Positions 9,800 through 19,200 of a DNA stretch of 20,286 bases are shown here, in pieces (within the stretch, counting starts at the first letter, position 1; the number at the start of each line of letters is the position of its first letter). Below the pieces are notes generated by a model. That model was not told where the DNA came from and ran no database searches. It saw only the letters and a program-made list of their open reading frames with translations. The position numbers were made by a program, and so were the translations under genes. The DNA is from Chytridium lagenaria. Lineage: Eukaryota > Chytridiomycota > Chytridiomycetes > Chytridiales > Chytridiaceae. The stretch is taken from assembly GCA_025449115.1 (NCBI GenBank), contig JAHLKC010000289.1, positions 1 to 20,286 on the forward strand, given 5' to 3'.

Positions 9800-10040
9800 C
9801 AAGAGACTGCTGGAGTGCGAAAAGAAATAACGACAACAGAAACGAAAGAGATAACGAACCTCAAGCTCAACCTGCGGCTGCAGGAAAAGGTTCTTTCTGT
9901 GGAAGAGGCCAGATTTTCGTGGTTGAGGAGGACGCGGTAGAGGAGGTCGGGGCCAAGGTGGTTGGAATCGATGACCTAACGCAAACCTGGCAAACCAAAA
10001 CAACAATCAGAACAACAACAACGGAGGAAATCCTGTGGTA
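9745..10040 (+). pseudogene. copia Gag zinc knuckle and basic tail
   Basis: The frame at 9769 gives HNCEKRGHLARDCW, three of the four ligands of a CCHC knuckle. The residue expected to be the first Cys is in another frame, because one base is missing just before. The Arg/Gly-rich tail of copy I is eroded here: the corresponding frame at 9880-9960 is acidic and largely out of phase. The frame shift separates Gag core from knuckle and protease. Confidence 0.7.
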
Positions 10041-10287
10041 TTCGTTGCAGCAGTACCTACCGTCAACATGAGCTCGAAGGCGGTCCGCAGACTTGAGACA
10101 CTAGATGGATGTTAGACTCTGGAGCCACTCACCACATGACGTTCTAGCGCAACATCCTGTCAAACTACTGCTCCATCCAGTGCAACATCAGCACTGCCGA
10201 CAACAACAGCAACCTTAAATTTCGTGGAGTTGGTAACTGCGAAGTGAAGATTAGAAATGGCGAAGGAACCGGAACATTAATACTCAA
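10040..10287 (+). pseudogene. copia protease segment, truncated
   Basis: WMLDSGATHHMTF is present at about 10105-10145 in one frame, followed directly by a TAG where copy I has CAG. The frame then matches copy I to LILK at about 10285. The C-terminal third of the protease is removed by the 287 bp deletion. Confidence 0.8.
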
Positions 10288-11046
10288 GAAATTAATGAAG
10301 GTAGTAAAGGGAGTCAATATAACTGATGAAGAGGACACTCACCTCTGCGATTGGAGTGTTGATGGAAAGATGATGCATGCATCATTTCCCGACAAACCCA
10401 ACGAATTGAAAGTCAAAGACCCGCTCGAGAAGATTCACGTCGATATCGTCGACCTATGAAAACCGCGTCAAATGGAGGTGCAAGTTACTTCCTTACCATT
10501 GTCGCAGCGCCACGAACTACGTGACCATGTAGCTTTGCAAGAAAAAGAGCGAATCAACCAAGTACATCAAGAGTTTCAAAGAAGAAGCAGAAATGATTAT
10601 CAAAAGAAGACTGATAGAAATCGTCGCAGATAACAGAGGAGAGTTCAACAACAAAGTGATAAAGGAGCGCTGCTTGGAGCAGGTATTCGACTCACCTTCA
10701 TCATTCCGTATACACCACAACAGAACGGTGTAGCCAAGAGAATGAATCGAAATTTAAACGACCGGTCCAAAAAAATGTTAAGCTCTGCAAAACTCGAGAC
10801 GCGTTTTTTGGGGAGAAGCTGTGATGGCAGCAGCTTACCTCATTGACCGTTTCCCAACCCGTATCAACGAAGAAGACGCTACATTGCTTGAAAAGTTCGC
10901 CGGAGTCAAGTCGGACTTGTCGAGACTGAGGGGTGGGGATGCTTAGCACTCGTTTTGATTCCCAAGCAACAGTTGAAGAAGGGCGATTTTAACGCGCGAC
11001 GCTGCGCTCTCGTTGAGTATGTCGTCGTGGAAGGGAAAGAAGACTG
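10288..11046 (+). pseudogene. copia integrase, core to C-terminal part
   Basis: EKIHVDIV (first catalytic Asp, about 10428-10450), a degraded stretch, IPYTPQQNGVAKRMNR (catalytic Glu region, about 10705-10745; the usual AERMNR is AKRMNR), AVMAAAYLIDRFPTR (about 10822-10866) and LIPKQQLKKGDFNARR (about 10950-11000) follow the normal integrase order. The first frame ends in TGA at about 10457-10459 and later motifs lie in other frames. The Glu to Lys change removes the third catalytic residue if the alignment is right. This supplies the portion missing from copy I. Confidence 0.85.
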
Positions 11047-11059
11047 AGTGTGTCTCTGC

Positions 11060-11260
11060 TGTAGGGGTTTTCGGGGCTCTTGTTGTAACACAGAATAACT
11101 AATAACTTACTGATTAATGCTGATGACAACTAACCTCTTATTATTTAACGCTTCCAAAACACTGCAGGTAAAAATGAGGGTGGAACTCCAAGCTAACAAG
11201 GTCTCATGACCCGTTCATCTCTCATTATCACAAACAAACAAATGTGCAGGTTGTAACTTC
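11060..11260 (+). repeat. Interspersed repeat X, copy 4 (5' end)
   Basis: Begins TGTAGGGGTTTTCGGGG and shares GATGACAACTAAC (11122; copy 2 at 7016) and a following block on GGTGGAACTCC...AAGGTCT. It is cut off at about 11260 by a copia RNase H fragment on the other strand. No coding content. Confidence 0.7.
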
Positions 11261-11261
11261 G

Positions 11262-11705
11262 TGTTAAGGTAATCAACGCGTATCTTCTTCGCCTCTGATA
11301 ACGTGAAACCTCCTGTTCACATGGCGAAGCTTGGTGAAATGATCGTTGGGCTGGCTAGCGCAATTTGCCGTTGTGTTGTCGCCATAAATTACCGGTGGGT
11401 CATTGAACGAAAATTCCAACTCCTCCAAAAGCTGACTCACCCAATCATATGGGAGACGCCTCACTCAGCGACACGTATTCTGCCTCAGCTGTCGACTGAG
11501 CCCTCGTTGCCTGTTTCTTGGTTCACCACGCAACAGCTCCCCCATTCATTGTGATCACAAAGCCACTGGTTGACCTTATGTCTGCCGGATCTGTCCCATG
11601 TCGGTATCCGCATATCCCACCAATTCTAGTTACTCTCTTCTCGAATACTGAATCCCCAGCTGCTTAGTTTGCTGAAGATATCCACAAGTGCGGTAAAGCG
11701 CATAC
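11262..11705 (-). pseudogene. copia RNase H fragment, minus strand
   Basis: Right to left: YLQQTKQLGIQYSRRE (about 11690-11640), LVGYADTDMG (about 11630-11600), a stretch matching RSTSG..., NGGAVAW (about 11555-11535), TKKQATRAQSTAEAEYVSLS (about 11525-11465), then PVIYGDNTTAN and FTKLRHVNRRFHVIR (about 11390-11285). This is the C-terminal RNase H domain of copia pol with its D, E and D positions recognisable. Stops and frame shifts interrupt it. It belongs to an element in the opposite orientation to copies I and II. Confidence 0.85.
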
Positions 11706-11711
11706 CAATGC

Positions 11712-12090
11712 GCAGGGTAAGGGTTCTTTTGGAATCTTGAAGATCACGAGTCTCAGTATGAAGGAGGACGCGTCTTTACGCGTAATTGTTGCAAAACTTT
11801 CGACAATGGTCAACCAACTCAAGGCAGCTGGCGAGGCTGTCTCCAACGAGCAACACATAGCTCACCTGCTCACCAAACTCTCGGAAGTTTACGACATTGC
11901 GGTCGCCAACATTGAAACGGACGACAAAACGGTCAAGGAATACAACCGGGTTGTTGCCAGGCTTCTCGACTGTGAAGAGAAAATCAAGGACCACGTGGAA
12001 GCATTCACGACAAGAGCACGTAAGCTCCTTCAACAAAAACCCAATAAACGTGGGGAAAACGTATATATGGAAAACCAGTAGGGAAAAGAA
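11712..12090 (+). pseudogene. copia Gag (UBN2-type) fragment, third lineage
   Basis: A 114-codon frame (11737-12081) reads MKEDASLRVIVAKLSTMVNQ, LKAAGEAVSNEQHIAHLLTK, LSEVYDIAV and VVARLLDCEEKI. It aligns residue for residue with the Gag core of copy II (KMKEEDDLKTYI, then QLKAA, then LLTSLPEAYDIIV), but with many substitutions. It is the same family at lower identity, hence another lineage. No zinc knuckle follows before the stop at 12079-12081. The left end abuts the minus-strand RNase H fragment. Confidence 0.8.
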
Positions 12091-12249
12091 GGGAGGATTC
12101 CATGTAAATAACGCGTTGACGCAGGATACAACAAAAACTCAACAGACTTAGGCAAAATGTCCTTACAAGCCATTAGCCATATGAATGATGTATTCTTCAC
12201 ATTCTCCTGCTTTTAAGAAAAGATTTACGTAGAAAAAGTCTAGCCTTTT
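12091..12249. other. Short spacer, nothing recognised
   Basis: AT-rich sequence between the copia Gag fragment and repeat X copy 5. No motif seen. Confidence 0.4.
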
Positions 12250-13701
12250 ATCACATATTGTGTTTGAGTATCTTGTGAGGCGTTCAAGAATCAGACGTTG
12301 CCGGAGGGTTCCGAGTCCAAGTAAGGTAAACCAGAGTTATTATGTCTTCATGGCACAACCCCTTACAAAGGCCTGCTTGGATAAACTACTTCAGTACTAC
12401 TTTCCTCACGATTACTCGGTGTCTACTTGTCCTCAACGGGGAGTGCGACCATAGAGGAGCCGCAGGTAGAAGAGGGAGGAAGATGGCACAACAACCTGCT
12501 CGGATAAACCACTTAAGTACCACTTTCTTTACAATTACTTGGGTGTCTACTTGACCTCAACGGGAGTACGACCAGAGAGCCACAGGCAGAAGAGGGAGGA
12601 AGCCGGAAAGAGTTAAAACAGCTTACAGATAATTGTGAAGGTCCAGGATACGCCTTGAGCGGGATAGTCTCCCTCCTCGTAGCTTTTTCTACCTAGGTAA
12701 GTGTGATCCCCACCTAGGTTCTTTCTTTTCGTTCCCTTTCCATGATAAAACCTCGTAAGAATAGCAGAGATGTACAGCGCAACAAATCCTTGCTTCAGCA
12801 AAAGAGGAGCTGCAGCCGCAATTCCAACATATAGCACGACAAGATGGATGATGGCACACTACAGTGAACTCTCTCTCTACTATGGTCAAGGCTTGAATAG
12901 TAGAGGGCCAAAGGGAGAAATTGTGAGATGATAAGATGACCTCACCAAGAGGCATGAACGCATCCCTATATAGACGTTGTGCCTTTATTCTTATTTCCTT
13001 GTTCCCGTTCTGTTCTTTTCCCTCTCAAGTTTTTCATAGTTTTCCCATAGATACGCAAGAGGTTCTTATAGAAGAAAGGGCAGTCGCCGTGATATGCCAA
13101 CTTATGACATGCTACCACGTTGGTCAAGATGCCTATTGTTGTTATTTGATTCCCCCTTTATGTATTTTTATTATTTGTAGAAAATTAAATAGATTTACGT
13201 TTACTCAAAAGACCTAGAAGGCCCTCTTGTTTCAGGCCAGCCAGAGCTTTCACCAACCCCTTTATTATCCATAGTGTATTGAATGTTGCCAGCAGGTGCT
13301 CAGGTGATGGTATCGCCGGTAGAGACTGCAACCCAGACCAAGATGAACTTCTAAGAAGGTATGAGTATAAGAGATACGCCTTATTGCATGATTCCTTCAA
13401 GAGTCTGGTCAGAGAACCACGTCTGTTGCTATATTATTGACAACGTACGCCATCCTGATGTTTGGAGTGGAATAGCAGCACATAAAAAGCCCATGGATGG
13501 ATGAGATAGTAAAAAATAGTAAAAACAACACCTTAAAATGGTTATAAGCAGCAGAGACGGAGACCTGACACATTTCTCAAAGCGGGATGGAATCCCTTCT
13601 TGTAGAACCATTTCCCCTCGTCACTTTGGACCTAGTTTTGAGGCACTTTCTTCATTATTCCACTTATTACTGACAGTAGAATGACCAAATAAAACCCTAC
13701 A
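12250..13701 (-). repeat. Interspersed repeat X, copy 5 (longest, minus strand)
   Basis: The reverse complement starts TGTAGGGTTTTATTTGG at 13701, passes through blocks matching copy 2 (13650-12940 against 7310-8040), then blocks matching copy 1 (12795-12250 against 5210-5672). This defines the element order: 5' part, middle, 3' part. A 21-base word (TACAGC...AATCCTTGC, one mismatch) occurs at 12773-12793 and again at 13698-13718, bracketing the first 900 bp. Minus-strand frames in it are not conserved between copies, so I call it non-coding. Confidence 0.8.
12351..12603 (+). repeat. Two-unit tandem duplication inside repeat X copy 5
   Basis: Unit one is 12351-12483 and unit two about 12484-12603, each beginning TGGCACAAC and ending AGAGGGAGGAAG. 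Differences are substitutions and small deletions, so the duplication is not recent. Copy 1 has a single unit, so the duplication is specific to this copy. Confidence 0.85.
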
Positions 13702-13816
13702 GCACAACAAATCCTTGCAGGTACTGTGAAGCCTCACTCACTCTCGGAATAAAGGGGATAGCTACTGGGGTAAAATTAGTAGACGACCTAAAACCTTTCT
13801 ACGGTTTTCGAATGTC
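13702..13816. other. Boundary between transposon graveyard and GC-cassette locus
   Basis: No gene. It includes the right-hand copy of the 21-base word shared with 12773-12793 and a TACTGGGGTAAAATTAG-like AT-rich stretch. Confidence 0.4.
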
Positions 13817-13920
13817 CTACGGCCCGGCGGGGCGGGTCGGGCAGAAACCACTGACAAATCGAAATTTCGATACATTTATATAAATTTTTGTTCTGGTGAT
13901 ACGGGTCCCGTAGGGGTCAA
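13817..13920. repeat. GC-rich cassette(s) left of the tandem array
   Basis: Two GC-rich words, CGGCCCGGCGGGGCGGGTCG (about 13821-13840) and ATACGGGTCCCGTAGGGG (about 13899-13916), sit in AT-rich surroundings. Their ACGGG/CCCGT content matches the cassettes in the array and in the introns of the minus-strand gene, although they are diverged. Confidence 0.65.
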
Positions 13921-13942
13921 CGTAAAGAGTACATTCCCTCTT

Positions 13943-15719
13943 TCGACGAAAATGCATTCTCTCGTAATGCTTGCCCAAATCGCACTCAATCCGCGTTAAA
14001 CCCTCACAAATGTTCCCAGAATCGCCACAATCATCTTGTACTGCTTCCAGCGCTCTAAATGCCGTGGTGCCAGCAGACTGTGGAGACATCGCAGCATCAG
14101 ATACCTCTAACCGTATATCATTTATCAAAATTTTCGAAAAAATTGAAAATGGCAGGACCGGTCTGACCGGGCCCGGACGGGCCGGTCGTTAATTATATTC
14201 CTATCCTTCGACGAAAATACATTCTCTCGTAATGCTTCCCAATCGCACTCAATCCGCCGTTAAACCCTCAACAAATGTTCCCAGAATCGCCACAATCATC
14301 TTGTACTGCTTCCAGCGCTCTAAATGCCGTGGTGCCAGCAGACTGTGGAGACATCGCAGCATCAGATACCTCTAACCGTATATCATTTAATCAAAATTTT
14401 CGAAAAAATTGAAAATGGCAGGACCGGTCTGACCGGGCCCGGACGGGCCGGTCGTTAATTATTTCCTATCCTTCGACGAAAATACATTCTCTCGTAATGC
14501 TTTGCCCAAATCGCACTCAATCCGAGTTAAACCCTCACAAATGTTCCCAGAATCGCCACAATCATCTTGTACTGCTCCAGCGCTCTAAATGCCGTGGTGC
14601 CAGCAGACTGTGGAGACATCGCAGCATCAGATACCTCTAACCGTATATCATTTAATCAAAATTTTCGAAAAAATTGAAAATGGCAGGACCGGTCTGACCG
14701 GGCCCGGACGGGCCGGTCGTTAATTATATTCCTATCCTTCGACGAAAATACATTCTCTCGTAATGCTTGCCCAAATCGCACTCAATCCGCGTTAAACCCT
14801 CAACAAATGTTCCCAGAATCGCCACAATCATCTTGTACTGCTTCCAGTGCTCTAAATGCCGTGGTGCCAGCAGACTGTGGAGACATCGCAGCATCAGATA
14901 CCTCTAACCGTATATCATTTAATCAAAATTTTCGAAAAAATTGAAAATGGCAGGACCGGTCTGACCGGGCCCGGACGGGCCGGTCGTTAATTATATTCCT
15001 ATCCTTCGACGAAAATACATTCTCTCGTAATGCTTTCCCAAATCGCACTCAATCCGCGTAAACCCTCAACAAATGTTCCCAGAATCGCCACAATCATCTT
15101 GTACTGCTTCCAGCGCTCTAAATGCCGTGGTGCCAGCAGACTGTGGAGACATCGCAGCATCAGATACCTCTAACCGTATATCATTTATCAAAATTTTCGA
15201 AAAAATTGAAAATGGCAGGACCGGTCTGACCGGGCCCGGACGGGCCGGTCGTTAATTATATTCCTATCCTTCGACGAAAATACATTCTCTCGTAATGCTT
15301 GCCCAAATCGCACTCAATCCGCGTTAAACCCTCAACAAATGTTCCCAGAATCGCCACAATCATCTTGTACTGCTTCCAGCGCTCTAAATGCCGTGGTGCC
15401 AGCAGACTGTGGAGACATCGCAGCATCAGATACCTCTAACCGTATATCATTTATCAAAATTTTCGAAAAAATTGAAAATGGCAGGACCGGTCTGACCGGG
15501 CCCGGACGGGCCGGTCGTTAATTATATTCCTATCCTTCGACGAAAATACATTCTCTCGTAATGCTTGCCCAAATCGCACTCAATCCGCGTTAAACCCTCA
15601 ACAAATGTTCCCAGAATCGCCACAATCATCTTGTACTGCTTCCAGCGCTCTAAATGCCGTGGTGCCAGCAGACTGTGGAGACATCGCAGCATTCAGATAC
15701 CTCTAACCGTATATCATTT
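13943..15719 (-). repeat. Seven-unit tandem array of 265-267 bp with GC-rich cassettes
   Basis: Units begin (plus strand, word TCGACGAAAAT) at 13943, 14208, 14473, 14739, 15006, 15271 and 15537. Each has a mixed-composition block of about 175 bp followed by about 90 bp holding GGCAGGACCGGTCTGACCGG and its continuation, able to form a GC hairpin with GACCGG/CCGGTC arms. Six cassettes are intact; the seventh unit runs into a different sequence at about 15730. Units are nearly identical and differ mainly by one-base gaps. On the minus strand each unit can be read as cassette-bearing intron (ending ACGGTTAG) plus exon-like block, with a frame VSDAAMSPQSAGTTAF. On the plus strand the same block reads PESPQSSCTASSALNAVV. 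The coding strand, if any, is undecided. Confidence 0.9.
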
Positions 15720-15729
15720 TATCAAAATT

Positions 15730-15800
15730 TTAGAAAAAAATAATTATTATTTAGGTACCGGGTCACACGCTGCCCGTACGGATGTCCGGTGTCCTACTCC
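15730..15800 (-). repeat. GC-rich cassette between array and transposase 3' end
   Basis: Plus strand shows GGTACCGGGTCACACGCTGC, then CCGTACGGATGTCCGGTG. In the gene sense it runs CCGGACATCCGTACGGG ... GGTACC. The outer words CGGACATCC and GGTACC are the same as those at the ends of the intron 6 cassette, so these two appear to be related copies with common borders. It sits just past the stop codon of the transposase gene. Confidence 0.7.
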
Positions 15801-15814
15801 GCCTACTTTATTCT

Positions 15815-16201
15815 TTATCTGCTCTGTCGGCATCTGTATTGGTCCAAAAACCTTTCCTCTCCCATTGAATCAAGTTTCTGATGTTGTTTTCTGTTGCTCA
15901 TACATACATATGTCTGAACCGTCATGATGGCGTGACTTTCACTCATATAAGCAGTGGAGTTCCCTATCTTGCCCATTCCATTATTCGCTGATTCCGGATA
16001 ACTAGTATTTAAGTCTCCAACTTTCACGTCAGCTCTATAATGTTTCGCATGCGATGCCACAGAGCACCCTTTATGCGAATTCGAGTGAAAGTCATCAATC
16101 ATGAAACGGCAATTCTCAAAGAATTTGAATTCTCGCAGAGTACAGTAATCTGCGGCATGGCATTGTTGTCAGCCACACAGTACTGAGGGCATTCTTTGAA
16201 T
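15815..16201 (-). CDS. KDZ transposase exon 8, end of catalytic core
   Basis: Starts, after a 47 bp intron (16202-16248; GTTAGA donor, TAACTAAAC branch-like word, TTCCAAG acceptor), with FKECPQYCVADNN. The frame is then displaced by one base at about 16161-16166 and resumes CHAADYCTLREFKFFENCRF, then MIDDFHSNSHKGCSVASHAK, YPESANNGMGKIGNSTAYMS and NRKQHQKL. Asp in VADN and Glu in PESANN fit the second and third catalytic residues. It ends at TAA (15815-15817). Confidence 0.8.
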
Positions 16202-19200
16202 CTTGGAACGTTTAGTTACTTCATAATATAAGCATAAGTAGTTCTAACCTTGTAAACATTGTAGAGAAAACATCATTTACACTTTCAAATGTTGGAAACA
16301 TATGGAAACCAATGTAGAAACGGTGCCGGCATAGAAAAACCATAGCTCCCGCCGTAAGAGTTTTTGCTTTTCTTGACCTATTGTAATACTTCGGGCACTT
16401 CACAGCATCAATATTGTCGCTCGGAGGTCTTTTCTCTCTAAGCAAAGGATACACAGGACGGGATCGTACTTGGGGAACAAAATAGAATGATCCTGTCTTT
16501 TAAAAATTGAGTTAGGAAAACATACATCTGGGTACCGTACGGAAACGTCGTGTCCCGTACGGGCCCGGCCGGGAGTGTTTTGTCCCGTACGGGCACGTAC
16601 GGGAGTGTCCCGTCTCGTACGGGGATGTCCGTTAAAGACGAGTAAAATAGGGTTTAAACGAACTACCTTCACCCAATCATTTTGGTTTTCCATCCTAGGG
16701 GGGCGAAATGCGTATTCTGGTGATGATCGTGACGACCAGCCACGTCATGTCGCCTTCGTAGTAGCCAAGCTATAAGGGAGGAAAGAATCTGTGGCATAGT
16801 CTTAAGGTTACCCTCGGTGTCGAGATAGAATAATAGTCTCCCAACAGCTGGGACGTATCGCCGTAAGTTATTTAGGGTATCAATCTGACTCTCAACGCTT
16901 AACGAGTTCCATAAATTTGCACGTTGTAGGTACTGGCGACCCTGTGGGAGTATAACAGTGACAACAGACTGCTCACAGAAAATCTGAAAAGTTAATATTA
17001 CAACGTATCTGATCACTCACAACTTCAAGTAAGGTGCATAATGATTTGAGCTCTGCCTTTGACCATTGGCTACTGAGAACATAAATCAAGAACGCAGGCC
17101 ACTGTTCCCAGTGTTCTTCCAACAGGGAACCAAGACGTCGGCCGCTAAGTTCCATTTCGGCTGTGATATTCTCGCGTTGGGCTTGCCTAAAGAGCTTGCA
17201 AAACTGACGCCCTTGCTCTCGATGCTTCCGGTTGTTGACAAACTATAATGTTGTTATTTTACCAAAAAAGCTTCTGAAATACTACCCATCTATTCTTAAC
17301 ATGATCCACGAACGGAGCTGCCACACTATTTTCATCAACAAAAGTAGGTGACTTCAGGTTCGTAGTTCGTCGGTCAACGCGATATCCAATTCCAATACCA
17401 TCACACGCGACAAGGTCGTACTGGTTGTTCGCGCAAAATGGGCATTGCACGTTATTCTTCCACGACAAATCCTGCAGAGCACGGTACGCAAACCAAGCCT
17501 AATTTTAAAGAAGTTTTAGGGTTAATGACAAAAGATCCGGCGAAAAAAGCAAAAAATCACGTACGGCACCCTTACGGGCCGGTGGGACCGGGACAGCCCG
17601 CCCGGCCCCTACGGTCATGCCTTTTACGAACAGTCAAGAAAAGACAAATACATCACATACCGCAGTAAAAACCCTAGTACTGGGAGGTGGATGGTGAACC
17701 ACATTTCCACGAGCATGCTCCTTGTAGTCATGACCCATACGAAGTATAAAATTTGAGAAAGAAAATTCTGTTGTGCTCATGAGCTCAGTCATCTTGTCAA
17801 ACAGACGATGAGTGTACAGATAAAAGTTGTTTTTGTTGAAAATCCCTTTAGCCATTAGATCAGGACCGATGAATTGTAGATCCTTCTTTGGGCATTGAGG
17901 GCAGCGAATGACTTCAATAAACACTACACTTGATGCATTTTCCGAAAACAATTTTGCACGTTTTAGAAATGGAGTACCGTCCGTGTCCGACATTTTAAAC
18001 CCGCAACGGCATTGGTCGTCATCTTCCAGTCTGAAACATGTGCCACGACTTGACATAGCATCCTCACCAGCGCGATACACTCGTGGTGGCCAATCGTCAG
18101 CCTCACTTTTGATCATAGAAGAAAGCGGTGGCATAATAGGTCTAAAGGAAACTGACGTGTCGGTTGCCTCGTTCTCAATACTTGCGGCATTTTCATTAAA
18201 GACTAAGGCGTCAATATCGTGTTTGCGAATTATATCGAGATGGTAGCAGGATGATGAAATGACATTTCCAGTGTTGCAGTATTGCCCTTGACATTTAAAA
18301 GAAACGACCGTGCGATTTGTAAAAATGCGTAGGATTTTCCACTGGGCCTCTGATGTAAGTCTCTCGTCGAACACTGCATATATTTTGAACCGCTTTGCAG
18401 TATGTAGATTAATGTACGGCGAGTCATCTTCGAAAAATATTAGACAATGTAAACCGTAAGGGCAGACCCGCCCGTACCGGCCGTGCCGTTAGAGTTAATA
18501 AACAAACAGTAAAAAGTTCCTACCCATTGGTTGCGTAAGGTATTGCTGTACAAAATGTATGACATCCGAATGAATGCATGCTTGAACTGCTGGATTGCAA
18601 TTGCATTCAATGAATTCGCGGTCCATACCCTTATTAAAGATTTGAACAACAGCAAACTTTGACGCCTCGAAGAATAAGTCAGTTCTAAAATTTTTTATAT
18701 TAAAAAACCTGAGTAATTTCATGCCCATCATTAAAGTCCTGCAAAATATATATGTTGTTTGGTCGTGGAACCGATATATGATCACAGTTGAATAGTAACT
18801 CATTGTAATCCATTAGCGCTTTTCTTCGGCTTTCAGGTGTCCTAGAATACAAGATTAATATGTGGTGTTGTATATTATCTTACGAATGTCGACGGTATCC
18901 ATTTCTGTTGTCTAAATTGCTGGCGAGGTCACAGAGCATCTCGGTTTCTCGTTGGCTAACAGGCTCCTCTGACTCCTGACGTAGCGGGTCGTACGGATCC
19001 ATTAAAGACACATTAACTCTATCCTCTAATGATTCTGCAACAGCTGTTGGCGTTCCTTGGTTTTCTCGATTTCGGTCTTCTTCCTCCCAATTCTCCTCCT
19101 CTGCGACAAGTGAATCTAACCCCCCGCGAAGGTAGACTTCACCCTTGGCCTCACACTGTTTCCTCTCCCTCAGCTCCCACTTAGCCAATGGAACCTTCCT

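Larger units (their letters stand above)
8963..11050 (+). mobile_element. Ty1/copia retrotransposon remnant, copy II
   Basis: Gag start, Gag core, zinc knuckle, protease and integrase on the plus strand, colinear with copy I where they overlap. It starts just right of X copy 3 and stops at about 11050 inside the post-core part of integrase, with X copy 4 beginning at about 11060. Relative to copy I it lacks about 287 bp (598/885 in copy I coordinates), covering the protease end and the pre-integrase domain. RT and RNase H are missing. The LTR is not recognised. Confidence 0.9.

Noticed and set aside
9600..10006. Minus-strand frames over copia copy II Gag
   Set aside because: Shadows of the plus-strand Gag and zinc knuckle; no independent motif.
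12689..12955. 88-codon Cys-containing minus-strand frame in repeat X copy 5
   Set aside because: Only partly covered by other copies and not conserved in frame; treated as non-coding repeat.
13943..15719. CRISPR-like array
   Set aside because: Units are 265 bp and near identical throughout; there are no short repeats with unique spacers, and the context is eukaryotic.
13971..15927. Plus-strand frames MFPESPQSSCTASSALNAVV repeated in the array, as a small protein family
   Set aside because: They are open only in some units, are broken by one-base gaps, and run into the GC cassette; the minus strand is equally open. Not supported as genes.
17908..18246. 112-codon plus-strand frame
   Set aside because: Antisense to transposase exon 3, which has the Cys clusters and correct splice phases on the minus strand.
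18684..18711. A 24 bp intron (GTTTTTTAA...TTTTAG) in exon 2 of the transposase
   Set aside because: Too short to be credible and its phase does not fit; one surplus base in the homopolymer explains the frame change better.
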